64,000 nucleotides of DNA from Silicimonas sp. GTDB taxonomy: Bacteria; Pseudomonadota; Alphaproteobacteria; Rhodobacterales; Rhodobacteraceae. Position numbers and translations under genes: made by a program. The stretch is taken from the NCBI GenBank assembly GCA_022824525.1, contig JAJDZT010000044.1:1-64000 (forward strand), read 5' to 3'. The notes below the pieces were generated by a model that searched no databases, had not been told where the DNA came from, and saw only the letters and a program-made list of their open reading frames with translations. Positions 28,042-36,932 of this stretch are shown in pieces (the stretch's first letter is position 1; each line of letters starts with the position of its first letter).

Positions 28042-29085
28042 TCAGTAAGGCATTGGATGGTCTCGGTGTGCTTTTGAGAGCGCAGCGCTTAACTCTTCGG
28101 TCACTTTCTCGTCCTTCCCGGCCACGATGTGGGCCAATTGATCAATGGTGGAAGCACCAAAAATCGGGATGGTCGGAAAAGGCCGCTCCACACACCAGGC
28201 AAGCGCCATGTGGACCGGGTCGATCCCATGGTCACGCGCGATTTTGACATAGGCGTCGGCCGCCGCGAAGGCATTGGGGCGAACGCGTCCGCCCAACGTA
28301 TCCGAATACGTGATGCGCGAGCCCGCAGGTTTTGCACCGCCTGAATACTTGCCCGTCAGAAGCCCAGTGGCGAGCGGCGAGAATGCCAGCAGTGTAACGT
28401 CTTCCTGATAACCAACCTCTGCCAGATCGGTGTCGTAGTGGCGGCACATGAGCGAATATTCATTCTGGATGGCAGCGACCCTTGGACCGCCGGTTTTTTC
28501 TGCGGCATCCAGCCAACGCAACGTACCCCAGGCAGTTTCGTTGGAAAGACCGAAAGCGCGAATTTTGCCTTCTTTCACCAGGTCGCCAAGAACCTCCAAT
28601 GTCGCCTCAAAATTGTCGAGGGTTTCAGATGCGGGAGGTTGCTCGCGGGGATCAAAATGCCAATTCCTCCGAAAATGGTAGTGGGCGCGGTTGGGCCAGT
28701 GAAACTGATAAAGATCGACGTAGTCGGTCTGAAGGCGCCGCAGGTTTCCCTCCAGCACTTCGCGCACGGTGTCGGGACCGATTCCTTTTCCATCCCGCAG
28801 TTCCGAGCGTTTTCCCGAATGTTTGGTCGCAATGATCCACTTGTCGCGTTTGCCAGATTTGGCAATCCAGTTGCCAATGATGGTTTCCGTCAGGCCCGCC
28901 GTTTCCAAGCGAACCGGGTTGACCGGGTACATCTCGGCGGTGTCCATGAAATCGAGCCCGGCTTCCATGGCCAGATCGATCTGCGCATGCGCCTCTTCTT
29001 CAGAGGTCTGTGTGCCCCAAGTCATCGTACCAAGACAGTAATTCTGAACCTTGATTCCACTTCGCCCCAGTTCCACTTGATGCAT
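28042..29085 (-). CDS. Aldo/keto reductase (Tas-like)
   Basis: NADPH-dependent oxidoreductase of the AKR fold, 347 residues. It has the N-terminal GTMTWGTQ, the DTAEMYPV catalytic block (D and Y near 51-55), the lysine in ATKHSGK and the histidine in YQFHWPNR near 127. The C-terminal cofactor site is IPIFGAST. The length and the [11 protein letters not shown] insertion resemble E. coli Tas. The ATG at 29085 has an AGGAGA site at good spacing; a GTG two codons upstream is less likely. Confidence 0.88.
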   Translation of the reverse strand: MHQVELGRSGIKVQNYCLGTMTWGTQTSEEEAHAQIDLAMEAGLDFMDTAEMYPVNPVRLETAGLTETIIGNWIAKSGKRDKWIIATKHSGKRSELRDGKGIGPDTVREVLEGNLRRLQTDYVDLYQFHWPNRAHYHFRRNWHFDPREQPPASETLDNFEATLEVLGDLVKEGKIRAFGLSNETAWGTLRWLDAAEKTGGPRVAAIQNEYSLMCRHYDTDLAEVGYQEDVTLLAFSPLATGLLTGKYSGGAKPAGSRITYSDTLGGRVRPNAFAAADAYVKIARDHGIDPVHMALAWCVERPFPTIPIFGASTIDQLAHIVAGKDEKVTEELSAALSKAHRDHPMPY

Positions 29086-29199
29086 CTGCACTCTCCTTGT
29101 CGTGCCGCAGGTCTACCCCCCGGTCCGGCGAAGGCCAAGACAGTTTCCGGCCGAGGCGAGTGGGAGTTTCTTGCGTGTGCTTCCAATCAAAACAGTTGA

Positions 29200-29214
29200 G
29201 AACAAAAATAGAAC
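29200..29214 (+). promoter_or_regulatory. LexA box upstream of the ImuA-like gene
   Basis: GAACAAAAATAGAAC is a perfect direct-repeat SOS box of the alphaproteobacterial type (GTTC-N7-GTTC read on the other strand). It ends 16 bases before the start codon, where bound LexA would block transcription or initiation. Confidence 0.8.
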
Positions 29215-29230
29215 ATTCTACAGTACAAAG

Positions 29231-29845
29231 ATGACCGCACCTGCCGCTGCCCACATTCTGACGCGCACGTCACACCGCCGCCCAGGAGCTGCGCCTGTGG
29301 CATTTCTGGGCGATCTCACGGTTGACCGCGCCCGCGTGCATGAATTCTGCGGCGCAGCCCGGCGACGTCTGGCTCTGAAGCTGGCAAGCGCACTGACAGG
29401 ACCCGTATTCTGGATACGCCCTGCTTGGGAGGCGGCACAGCTTCATGCTGAGGGGATGGTTGGCCTTGCCGACCCATCACGCTTCATTTTCATGACACCG
29501 AAGCGGGCTGAAGACCTTCTTTGGACCATGGAGGAAGCTCTGCGTGCAGGGCTTGTCCCCCTTGTCGTGGCTGACCTGCCCGGTCCACCTGGCTTAACAG
29601 CCGTACGACGACTGCATCTGGCGGCCGAAACCGGAGCAAAGGAAGGACGCACCGCACCTGTTGGCCTTCTGCTCACACCAGAAAATGGAGGTGCTCCCGG
29701 CGTGGAAAGCCGCTGGTCTCTAGCACCGCGACACGGACCGGGCGGAGACATGGCATGGTCACTCTCACGCCTCCGCGCCCGGATGCAGCCCGAAAAAAGC
29801 TGGGCGTTGTCAGGGCCGGAAATGGCAGCTGACACCCCAGTCTAG
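29231..29845 (+). CDS. ImuA-like SOS protein (RecA-fold, no Walker A)
   Basis: A 204-residue protein resembling the ImuA/SulA-like family that works with ImuB and DnaE2 in SOS mutagenesis. It keeps the pattern [28 protein letters not shown] and [23 protein letters not shown], then [23 protein letters not shown] nucleotide-binding P loop is absent. The ATG at 29231 is preferred to the upstream TTG or GTG because it follows the LexA box. No imuB or dnaE2 lies beside it, so it is an orphan here. Confidence 0.75.
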   Translation: MTAPAAAHILTRTSHRRPGAAPVAFLGDLTVDRARVHEFCGAARRRLALKLASALTGPVFWIRPAWEAAQLHAEGMVGLADPSRFIFMTPKRAEDLLWTMEEALRAGLVPLVVADLPGPPGLTAVRRLHLAAETGAKEGRTAPVGLLLTPENGGAPGVESRWSLAPRHGPGGDMAWSLSRLRARMQPEKSWALSGPEMAADTPV

Positions 29846-29846
29846 A

Positions 29847-30482
29847 TTACTGAGAGTCGGTTTTCTCGGATTCCAGAAGCGCGTTATACCCGGCTGTAAA
29901 ACCGGAAAGGGAAAGGCTTAGCTGAACAGTCTCATTCGGCGCAGCGGCAGGCACAATCGTGACATTCGCGGTTGCACCTTTGCGAAACGTATCCACTTCC
30001 TCTGCCGTCAGACCAATCCGCGAAAAGCACCCGACCTGGCTGCAGAAGGAGTAGGGATAGACCTTGGACTGGCCACCATCGACGGCAAGCCGAAGATTGG
30101 CCGTCAAAAGCGTTTCAAGTGGCGTGACGATATTCGCACCTGCCACGGCTTGTTGGCCCTCCGGCAGCGGGAAGAGGTTGAACTCGGCAACGGAAGTTCC
30201 TTCGCCATCACGCAACAACTGGTAGAGCTGGCAAATCTCATTATTGCCCTGTGCCTGGACACAACGCAGCTCCCAGTCGCCAAATGTGCCCTTCACGTAC
30301 GGCTGGCTCACCTGCGATTCGGGGGCGCCCATGGAAAGGCCTGTCGCCTCCGCCGCATCGTTGGACTGTGTTTCTTCTGTAGCTTCGGCCGCTGCTGCGC
30401 CCTCTTCTGATGTCTGGGCAGACGCCACACCAGCGCTGGCAATCAGCGTTGCCATCATCAGAGATTTGATCAAGTTCCACAT
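29847..30482 (-). CDS. Invasion-associated locus B (IalB) family periplasmic protein
   Basis: A 211-residue exported protein. A signal peptide (1-22, ASA-QT) is followed by a low-complexity acidic/alanine stretch to about residue 50 and then the IalB domain. That domain shows FGDWELRCVQ near 67 and cysteine pairs in CVQ...ICQLYQ and SFCSQVGCFSRIGL. Despite the name, the family is common in non-pathogenic alphaproteobacteria and its role is unclear. Confidence 0.85.
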   Translation of the reverse strand: MWNLIKSLMMATLIASAGVASAQTSEEGAAAAEATEETQSNDAAEATGLSMGAPESQVSQPYVKGTFGDWELRCVQAQGNNEICQLYQLLRDGEGTSVAEFNLFPLPEGQQAVAGANIVTPLETLLTANLRLAVDGGQSKVYPYSFCSQVGCFSRIGLTAEEVDTFRKGATANVTIVPAAAPNETVQLSLSLSGFTAGYNALLESEKTDSQ

Positions 30483-30570
30483 GACGTGACCCTCACTTGT
30501 TTCCGCTGCTCTACCACGGGCGCAATGGCGTGTCAGGATGCATTAAGGCCCACGCGCAAAGGCTTGCTCA

Positions 30571-30639
30571 GAAAAGAAAAGAGCCCGCAAGCGGGCCCTT
30601 TCCATTTCACTCCCTGCCGGACTGGCCGACTTATCATTG
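30571..30639 (-). ncRNA. Candidate small RNA with its own promoter and terminator
   Basis: On the minus strand a TTGACG box (30669-30674) is followed after 17 bases by TACCGT (30646-30651), a weak -10. About 65 bases downstream is a hairpin GCCCG-CAAG-CGGGC (30583-30596) and a T-rich tail (30571-30582), as in an intrinsic terminator. No open frame of note lies between. The transcript of about 70 nt is predicted only. Confidence 0.3.
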
Positions 30640-30750
30640 AGCGGCACGGTATGCGGAGTCCCGCGACCCGTCAACAGTCTTTCGATCACATTTTTTCAAA
30701 GACTTGGCGACCGGAATTGTTCCGCCGACCCACACTTACCAACAGCAAGG

Positions 30751-30776
30751 AAAAAAGCCGCGCCATCAGGCGCGGC
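30751..30776 (-). terminator. Intrinsic terminator on the minus strand in the gap before the HerA-like gene
   Basis: A perfect 8-base stem GCCGCGCC/GGCGCGGC with a TGAT loop is followed by six T residues on the minus strand. No minus-strand gene lies immediately upstream, so it ends either an unannotated RNA or antisense transcription from the 30848 gene. On the plus strand it only has an A run in front. Confidence 0.65.
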
Positions 30777-30847
30777 CAGTCAACAGGGAGGAAAAATCCC
30801 ACGAGAAACTGAAAGATCCCGCAGAACCTCTTATGGGGTAGCACAGA

Positions 30848-32449
30848 TTGGTTAACGAGTTATTCTCGCCGGAATCGAGACCAAGGCTACCACGAGAGGG
30901 ACATCTTTTGGCTGACACCCTGTTTATCGGAGGCGGTGGCGAAGATTACGCATCGCCACAGGAACTCCTTCTGAAATACGCGAACCGGCATGGGTTGATC
31001 GCCGGGGCCACCGGTACGGGCAAAACCGTTACGCTTCAGATCATGGCAGAAGGGTTCTCATCCGTCGGCGTGCCGGTATTTCTGGCCGACGTCAAAGGGG
31101 ATCTGTCAGGTTTGGCCAAGTCCGGAACGCCGGACTTCAAGCTGCACGACGCCTTCATGAAACGCGCCGGCACCATCCAGTTTGACGACTACAGCTACAA
31201 TGATTTCCCCGTCACGTTCTGGGACCTTTATGGTGAACAGGGCCATCCGGTTCGAACAACAGTCGCCGAAATGGGGCCCTTGCTGCTTGCGCGCCTTCTC
31301 GAGTTGTCCGAGGCACAGGAAGGCGTTCTGAACATCGCGTTCAGAGTAGCTGATGAAGAGGGCCTGCCGCTCTTGGACCTGAAAGACCTGCAGGCAATGC
31401 TGGTATGGTTGGGCGAGCATCGTGAAACGATCTCTCTTCGCTACGGCAATATTTCGACCGCTTCGGTCGGCGCCATTCAACGCCAACTGCTGGTCCTCGA
31501 AAACCAGGGAGCGACACAGTTCTTCGGCGAGCCTGCCCTCGAACTGAGTGACATCATGCGAACCGACCCGGACGGTCGCGGTCGCATCAATATCCTCGCG
31601 TCCGACAAACTGATGTCTGCGCCACGCCTTTATGCGACATCGCTTCTTTGGCTTTTGTCCGAACTTTTCGAGGAACTGCCAGAAGTGGGCGATCCCGACA
31701 AACCGAAGCTCGTCTTCTTCTTTGACGAGGCACATCTTCTTTTCGATGACGCGCCGAAGGCACTGGTTGAGAAGGTCGAACAAGTTGCACGCCTGATCCG
31801 GTCCAAGGGCGTTGGGGTCTACTTTGTAACCCAGAACCCGGCAGACGTGCCGGAAGATATCCTCGGTCAGTTGGGCAATCGTGTGCAGCACGCTCTTCGC
31901 GCCTTCACACCGAAAGACCAAAAAGGTCTGAAACAGGCCGCCGAAACCTACCGCACCAACCCGCGTTTCTCGACCGAAGATGCGATCAAGGAAGTGGGCG
32001 TCGGTGAAGCCGTGACGTCGATGCTCGAATCCAAAGGTGCCCCGGGCATCGTCGAACGCACACTGATCCGGCCCCCATCGTCTCAGCTTGGCCCTATCAC
32101 CAAATCCGAGAGGCAGGGTGTCATCGACACATCACCGATTGCAGGAAAGTACGAATCCGCAGTCGATCGGGAAAGCGCATACGAGGTGCTGCGCGGTCGT
32201 GCCGAACAAGCCGCCGCGGAGGCCGAAGAAGCGGAGCGGCTCGAAGAGGAAGCCGAGGCCGCCGAGCGTGAATTGAAAAAGGCCCGCCGTTACGACGGCA
32301 CACAAGTTGGGCGCTCCTCATCGCGCAGCAAAACAAGTTCCAAGGGCTTCGGGGATCAGTTGACCAAGATGGTCGTAAAGGAACTGACGGGTACGACCGG
32401 GCGCCGCATCGTGCGCGGAATTCTTGGAGGGCTTTTCAAAGGGCGCTAG
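30848..32449 (+). CDS. HerA/YjgR-type ATPase (DUF853)
   Basis: A P-loop ATPase of the HerA-FtsK group, 533 residues. Walker [11 protein letters not shown] lies near 57-66 and Walker [13 protein letters not shown] near 285. The DUF853 blocks include [13 protein letters not shown] and [16 protein letters not shown]-like [12 protein letters not shown]. After residue 435 a charged helix of alanine, glutamate and arginine, probably a coiled coil, leads to a basic tail. The family (E. coli YjgR) has no settled role. A TTG start at 30848 is assumed with a GGGG site upstream. Confidence 0.85.
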   Translation: MVNELFSPESRPRLPREGHLLADTLFIGGGGEDYASPQELLLKYANRHGLIAGATGTGKTVTLQIMAEGFSSVGVPVFLADVKGDLSGLAKSGTPDFKLHDAFMKRAGTIQFDDYSYNDFPVTFWDLYGEQGHPVRTTVAEMGPLLLARLLELSEAQEGVLNIAFRVADEEGLPLLDLKDLQAMLVWLGEHRETISLRYGNISTASVGAIQRQLLVLENQGATQFFGEPALELSDIMRTDPDGRGRINILASDKLMSAPRLYATSLLWLLSELFEELPEVGDPDKPKLVFFFDEAHLLFDDAPKALVEKVEQVARLIRSKGVGVYFVTQNPADVPEDILGQLGNRVQHALRAFTPKDQKGLKQAAETYRTNPRFSTEDAIKEVGVGEAVTSMLESKGAPGIVERTLIRPPSSQLGPITKSERQGVIDTSPIAGKYESAVDRESAYEVLRGRAEQAAAEAEEAERLEEEAEAAERELKKARRYDGTQVGRSSSRSKTSSKGFGDQLTKMVVKELTGTTGRRIVRGILGGLFKGR

Positions 32450-32591
32450 GGGCAAGACGTCACCGCCACCGTACCATTCGGCGCCGGCTGTAATGGCACC
32501 TGTCCGATGCGACAGAAGCCGTAAGCCCACTCGCCAAAATCAAAGCTCTCATGTATCCCACCAGTCGACACACCGAAGATGGGGGAAGCAC

Positions 32592-35396
32592 ATGGGAGAG
32601 GGCACTTTCGGCAAGGGATGCCACCTGAGCCTCATCGACGGGTCGGCATTCATCTTTCGGGCCTATCATGCCTTGCCGCCGCTCACGCGGAAAACGGATG
32701 GCCTCCCCGTGGGTGCCGTCTCCGGCTTCGTCAATATGCTTTGGAAAATGGTTGAGGATAACAAAGGCCCGGATGCACCCACACATGTGGCCGTTGTATT
32801 CGACAAAGGCTCCCACACCTTTCGGAACGATCTTTATGACCAGTACAAGGCCAATCGGGACGAGATGCCCGAGGACCTGCGCCCGCAGATACCTCTGACA
32901 CGAGACGCCACACGGGCCTTCAACATCGCATGTCTTGAAACCGAAGGCTTCGAAGCCGACGACATCATCGCCACTTTGGCCCGCCAGGCCCGGGAGGCCG
33001 GCGGACGGGTAACAATCGTCTCCTCCGACAAGGACCTGATGCAATTGGTGGGCGACTGTGTGGAAATGTTCGACGCCATGAAGAACACCCGGATTGGTGT
33101 TGAAGGTGTCGAAGAAAAGTTTGGGGTCGCCCCGGACAAAGTCATCGACGTCCAGGCGCTTGCAGGCGACAGCGTCGACAACATACCGGGCGCGCCTGGC
33201 ATCGGGGTGAAAACAGCGGCGCTCCTGATCAACGAGTACGGTGATCTCGATACACTCCTCGCGCGCGCAGAGGAGATCAAGCAACCCAAACGCCGCCAGA
33301 CCTTGATCGACAATGCTGACCAGATCCGGTTGTCGCGACAACTTGTGACGCTCGATCAGAACATGGATCTCCCGTACGATCTCGACAGCCTCGAGGTGAA
33401 AGATGCCGAAGCAGATACGCTTCTGGAGTTTCTGACGGCGATGGAGTTCCGCACGATCACAAGACGTGTGGCCGAAGCCCTTGGCGCAGAAGTCCCGGTC
33501 ATTGAAGACACCCCAGCGCCAGAGTCAGGCGACGCAGAAGAAGCCGCCCTGCCCTTCGATCATGACAAATATGTCCAAGTCTCTGACAAGGCGGCCCTCT
33601 CGCATTGGATCGAACGGGCCGAGGCCCGCGGATGGGTGGCCGTCGATACGGAGACCACCGGTCTGAACGAGATGATAGCCGAGTTGGTGGGTGTTTCGCT
33701 GTCCGTGGAACCCGGTGAAGCCGCCTACATCCCGCTAACCCACAAATCTTCCGCTGAAGACGGGTTGTTCGGATCCGACGCGCTGGCCGAAGGTCAGATG
33801 CCCCTCGAAGAAGCGCTCGCACTTCTGAAACCTCTGCTGGAGGATCCGAGCGTGATGAAGATCGGGCAGAACATGAAGTATGACGCAAAGATTTTTGCGC
33901 GATACGGAATAGATGTCGCGCCAATCGACGACACGCTGCTCATGTCCTACGCCATGAATGCTGGTCTCCACAATCATGGCATGGATATCCTTTCAGAACG
34001 ATATCTCGGGCACCATCCCATTGAAATCAAATCTCTTCTGGGAACTGGGAAAAGCCAGATCACCTTTGATCGGGTCCCGGTGGAAGATGCTGTGAAATAC
34101 GCTGCGGAAGACGCGGACATTACGCTTCGCCTTTGGCAGAACTTCAAACCGGGTCTGCACAAGAAAAGCGTCACCACCGTCTACGAGACCCTCGAACGCC
34201 CACTCGTGCCAGTGCTGGCAGAGATGGAAATGGCGGGCATAAAAGTGGATCGCGACGTCTTGTCCCGCATGTCGAACGCCTTTGCACAGAAGATGGCTCA
34301 GCTCGAGGACGAGATTCATGAACTCGCGGGCGAGAAGTTCAATGTCGGCAGTCCGGCGCAACTTGGGGACATTTTGTTCGAGAAGATGGAACTGCCTGGA
34401 GGCAAGAAAGGCAAAACCGGGAAATACGGAACGCCTGCCGATGTTCTTGAAGACCTGGCCACTGAGCACGAACTGCCCGGTCGTGTTTTGGACTGGCGGC
34501 AGGTCCAGAAATTGAAGTCGACATACACCGACGCGCTTCAAGACCATATCAACGCAGACACGGGCCGCGTGCACACGTCCTACTCCATTGCCGGCGCAAA
34601 TACGGGGCGTCTGGCCTCAACAGACCCCAACCTGCAGAATATTCCAGTCAGAACGGAAGAAGGGCGCCGCATTCGGGAAGCCTTTGTCGCAACGGAAGGG
34701 CATACACTCGTCAGCCTCGATTACTCCCAGATCGAACTTCGCATTCTGGCGCACATAGCCGGGATCGAAGCGTTGAAGGACGCGTTTCGAGACGGGCAGG
34801 ACATCCATGCGGCAACCGCCTCCGAGATGTTCAACGTGCCACTCGAAGAGATGACGCCTGATGTCCGCCGACAGGCCAAGGCCATCAATTTCGGAGTGAT
34901 CTACGGCATTTCCGGCTTCGGGCTGGCCCGTAACCTGAGAATTCCGCGCGCCGAGGCGCAAGAGTTCATTGATCGATACTTCGAGCGCTTCCCCGGCATC
35001 AGAACCTACATGGACGACACGGTGGCCTTCGCGAAAGAACACGGTCATGTCGAAACGCTTTTCGGACGCAAGATTCACACGCCCGAAATCAACAATCGCG
35101 GTCCCCACGCAGGCTTCGCCAAGCGTGCCGCGATCAATGCGCCTATTCAGGGCACGGCGGCAGATATGATACGGCGCGCCATGATCAGGATGCCCGCAGC
35201 CATCGAAAAGCTGCCTGCCAAAATGCTTTTGCAGGTCCACGACGAACTACTGTTCGAAGTGGAGGACAGCGCCGTCGATGATCTGATCGGAAAAGCGCGC
35301 GAGGTAATGGAGACTGCCGCAGATCCGGCCGTGAAACTGGACGTGCCTCTCGTCGTAGATGCCGGAAAGGGCAGGAACTGGGCCGAGGCACATTAA
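32592..35396 (+). CDS. polA: DNA polymerase I
   Basis: Replication and repair polymerase that removes RNA primers and fills gaps. The 934-residue protein has all three domains. The N-terminal 5'-3' exonuclease (DGSAFIFRAYHA, SSDKDLMQLV, AGDSVDNIPGAPGIG) covers about 1-290. The 3'-5' exonuclease starts with VAVDTETTG near 347, so proofreading residues are present. The polymerase has motif A SLDYSQIELR near 707, the O helix RRQAKAINFGVIYG near 758 and motif C QVHDELLFE near 880. The ATG at 32592 follows GGGGGAAG. Confidence 0.97.
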   Translation: MGEGTFGKGCHLSLIDGSAFIFRAYHALPPLTRKTDGLPVGAVSGFVNMLWKMVEDNKGPDAPTHVAVVFDKGSHTFRNDLYDQYKANRDEMPEDLRPQIPLTRDATRAFNIACLETEGFEADDIIATLARQAREAGGRVTIVSSDKDLMQLVGDCVEMFDAMKNTRIGVEGVEEKFGVAPDKVIDVQALAGDSVDNIPGAPGIGVKTAALLINEYGDLDTLLARAEEIKQPKRRQTLIDNADQIRLSRQLVTLDQNMDLPYDLDSLEVKDAEADTLLEFLTAMEFRTITRRVAEALGAEVPVIEDTPAPESGDAEEAALPFDHDKYVQVSDKAALSHWIERAEARGWVAVDTETTGLNEMIAELVGVSLSVEPGEAAYIPLTHKSSAEDGLFGSDALAEGQMPLEEALALLKPLLEDPSVMKIGQNMKYDAKIFARYGIDVAPIDDTLLMSYAMNAGLHNHGMDILSERYLGHHPIEIKSLLGTGKSQITFDRVPVEDAVKYAAEDADITLRLWQNFKPGLHKKSVTTVYETLERPLVPVLAEMEMAGIKVDRDVLSRMSNAFAQKMAQLEDEIHELAGEKFNVGSPAQLGDILFEKMELPGGKKGKTGKYGTPADVLEDLATEHELPGRVLDWRQVQKLKSTYTDALQDHINADTGRVHTSYSIAGANTGRLASTDPNLQNIPVRTEEGRRIREAFVATEGHTLVSLDYSQIELRILAHIAGIEALKDAFRDGQDIHAATASEMFNVPLEEMTPDVRRQAKAINFGVIYGISGFGLARNLRIPRAEAQEFIDRYFERFPGIRTYMDDTVAFAKEHGHVETLFGRKIHTPEINNRGPHAGFAKRAAINAPIQGTAADMIRRAMIRMPAAIEKLPAKMLLQVHDELLFEVEDSAVDDLIGKAREVMETAADPAVKLDVPLVVDAGKGRNWAEAH

Positions 35397-35412
35397 TTTC
35401 TGTGCAGAAATT
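35395..35412. repeat. Palindrome at the polA 3' end
   Basis: Inverted repeat AATTTCTG-TG-CAGAAATT overlaps the polA stop codon. The core TGTGCAG recurs downstream at 35445, and the reverse form CTGCACA or TGCACA occurs three times near 35527-35552. They may be binding sites for one regulator. No regulator is identified. Confidence 0.4.
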
Positions 35413-35517
35413 GACCTCTCATGATCAGAAAATCGTAACTTTTGTGCAGAACCGCAAAGATCGAACTCGCAATTTCCAGTGATTTCACCTTTTTTTCGCC
35501 ACATTAGAGATTCTTTC

Positions 35518-35546
35518 TTGACATAATCTGCACAAACACTGCACAT
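35518..35546 (+). promoter_or_regulatory. Candidate promoter in the polA downstream gap
   Basis: A perfect TTGACA (-35) at 35518-35523 is followed at 17-18 bases by a weak GCACAT/CACATT -10. It sits among repeated TGCACA motifs and about 110 bases before a strong terminator. Confidence 0.4.
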
Positions 35547-35551
35547 TGCAC

Positions 35552-35664
35552 ATGTGGTTGGTGAATTGGGGGGTAACGAGTTCGTTGTGCGAATTCTTTT
35601 TTGAGTGAGAGGGCTGCTTTTCCAGCTCGATAGCGGTCTGCTTCGCGGCAGACCGCTATTTTAC
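35552..35664 (+). ncRNA. Candidate small RNA between polA and the ACT-domain gene
   Basis: Between the TTGACA promoter at 35518 and the terminator at 35630 there is a stretch of about 110 bases without a plausible coding frame. It contains a G-rich run (GGGGGGT near 35570) and a T-rich run. The arrangement of own promoter, short body and own terminator is that of a trans-acting small RNA. Expression has not been shown. Confidence 0.35.
35630..35664 (+). terminator. Strong intrinsic terminator
   Basis: A perfect 12-base stem ATAGCGGTCTGC/GCAGACCGCTAT with a TTCGCG loop is followed by TTTACTTT. It ends whatever transcript is made in the polA downstream gap. Confidence 0.85.
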
Positions 35665-35742
35665 TTTCAAACGCGGTGTTCTTGCCATAACGACCACATC
35701 CGGTGAAACTGCCCTCGAAAACAATGAAGGGGCACGTCCCTC

Positions 35743-36171
35743 ATGGAAAGCGGCACCCGGCCCGTGAAGGGCACAAGGAAGATGATCGCGAGCATGACCC
35801 CGGTGCTTCAGCCCGGCATATTCGTGTTTTGCTCCATGCTGCACAATGACGATGCGAAAGCGGCCCTGCGTTTGGCGCGGGGATCCTTTGCCGAAGATGA
35901 AGGCATGTCACTCATCCTGCCAAAGGAAGATGCCGACAAACTGGGCCTGACCTACGACACCGAAATGAAGCAGATCACTCTGATGGTGTTCTCCTCGATC
36001 ACCGGAGTGGGCCTGATGGCGGCCGTTACGAAGGAACTTGCGCGGGAAAAGATCCCGGCCAACGTCGTCGCCGCCACGCAACATGACCACGTCTTCGTCC
36101 CGTCGAAACACGCGGAGCGCGCCATGTCTTTGATGCGCGACCTTCAAGCGCGCGCACGTGACGAAGACTGA
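35743..36171 (+). CDS. ACT-domain protein (COG3602/DUF2241 type)
   Basis: A protein of up to 142 residues with two small ACT-like halves. The core reads PVLQPGIFVFCSM, then DEGMSLILPKEDADKLGL, and a C-terminal ITGVGLMAAVTKELAREKIPANVVAATQHDHVFVP. ACT domains bind amino acids or similar ligands. The ATG at 35743 is used here, but comparison with the family suggests the GTG near 35763 as an alternative start. It overlaps the next gene by 14 bases. Confidence 0.75.
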   Translation: MESGTRPVKGTRKMIASMTPVLQPGIFVFCSMLHNDDAKAALRLARGSFAEDEGMSLILPKEDADKLGLTYDTEMKQITLMVFSSITGVGLMAAVTKELAREKIPANVVAATQHDHVFVPSKHAERAMSLMRDLQARARDED

Positions 36172-36727
36172 CGCGCCGCATATTGAGGTCAGGAGCCTCG
36201 ACGAACTCCGCGCTTGGTTGCGCGATAATCACGAAACTTCCCCGTCGGTATGGCTGGTTACCTATAAAAAACCGCATGAAGCCTACATCAACTGGGGTGA
36301 CGTGGTCGCCGAACTTCTCTGTTGGGGATGGGTAGACAGCGCCGTGCGCGGGATCGATGACGCCCGTTACAAACACCTTGTCTCACCGAGGAAGGAAACG
36401 TCGGCCTGGTCAGCAGTGAACAAGGCGCTTGTTGCAAGAATGCGGAAAGAAAAACGTATGCAACCCGCCGGAGAGGCCAAGATTGCGACCGCGAAGGCAA
36501 ACGGCATGTGGACCTTCCTTGATGACGTTGAACGACTGGAGGTGCCCGGGGATCTTGCCGAAGCCCTCGGCGACGCTCGGCCCAATTGGGACGGCTGGTC
36601 AAAGTCCATTCGTCGCGGGTGGCTGGAAAAGATCAAGTGGGCCAGGACGACACCAACCCGAGAAAAGCGCATCGCCGCCTGCGCAGACGCGGCACGCAGC
36701 AATCTGAAGAATGGAGGTCTGCGCTGA
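36158..36727 (+). CDS. YdeI/OmpD-associated family protein
   Basis: A 189-residue cytoplasmic protein with the YdeI-type pattern: RAWLRDNHETSPSVWLVTYKK near 18, then INWGDVVAELLCWGWVDSAVRGID, and a basic C-terminal helix GWLEKIKWARTTPTREKRIA. The family is linked to stress or antimicrobial-peptide tolerance in some bacteria, without a known mechanism. It starts with GTG within the preceding gene. Confidence 0.8.
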   Translation: MTKTDAPHIEVRSLDELRAWLRDNHETSPSVWLVTYKKPHEAYINWGDVVAELLCWGWVDSAVRGIDDARYKHLVSPRKETSAWSAVNKALVARMRKEKRMQPAGEAKIATAKANGMWTFLDDVERLEVPGDLAEALGDARPNWDGWSKSIRRGWLEKIKWARTTPTREKRIAACADAARSNLKNGGLR

Positions 36728-36817
36728 CACAGGTCTCCAGATTGGGAAGCGCTCGACGCTTTTGAACTGCCGGAAACAGAATTGCACCAGAAGAATGCGA
36801 AGCGGCCTCGAAAGGAG

Positions 36818-36884
36818 CTTCTTCCTGGCAAAAATATCCTGGGGGTGAGGCCCGAAACGGGCCGAGGGGGCAAAGCCCCCTTTT
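36818..36884 (+). repeat. Double-hairpin intergenic repeat, copy B
   Basis: The sequence CTTCTTCCTGGC, then TATCCTGGGGGTGAG, is followed by hairpin GGCCCG-AAA-CGGGCC (36849-36863) and hairpin GGGGGC-AAA-GCCCCC (36866-36880) with TTTT. It is the same design as 19697-19761. The second hairpin is a good terminator for the YdeI-family gene and isolates purL. Confidence 0.8.
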
Positions 36885-36932
36885 CCCTCCCGCGTCGCTC
36901 TTCTATGAAGCCAGCGTTACGCCGGGGGACCT

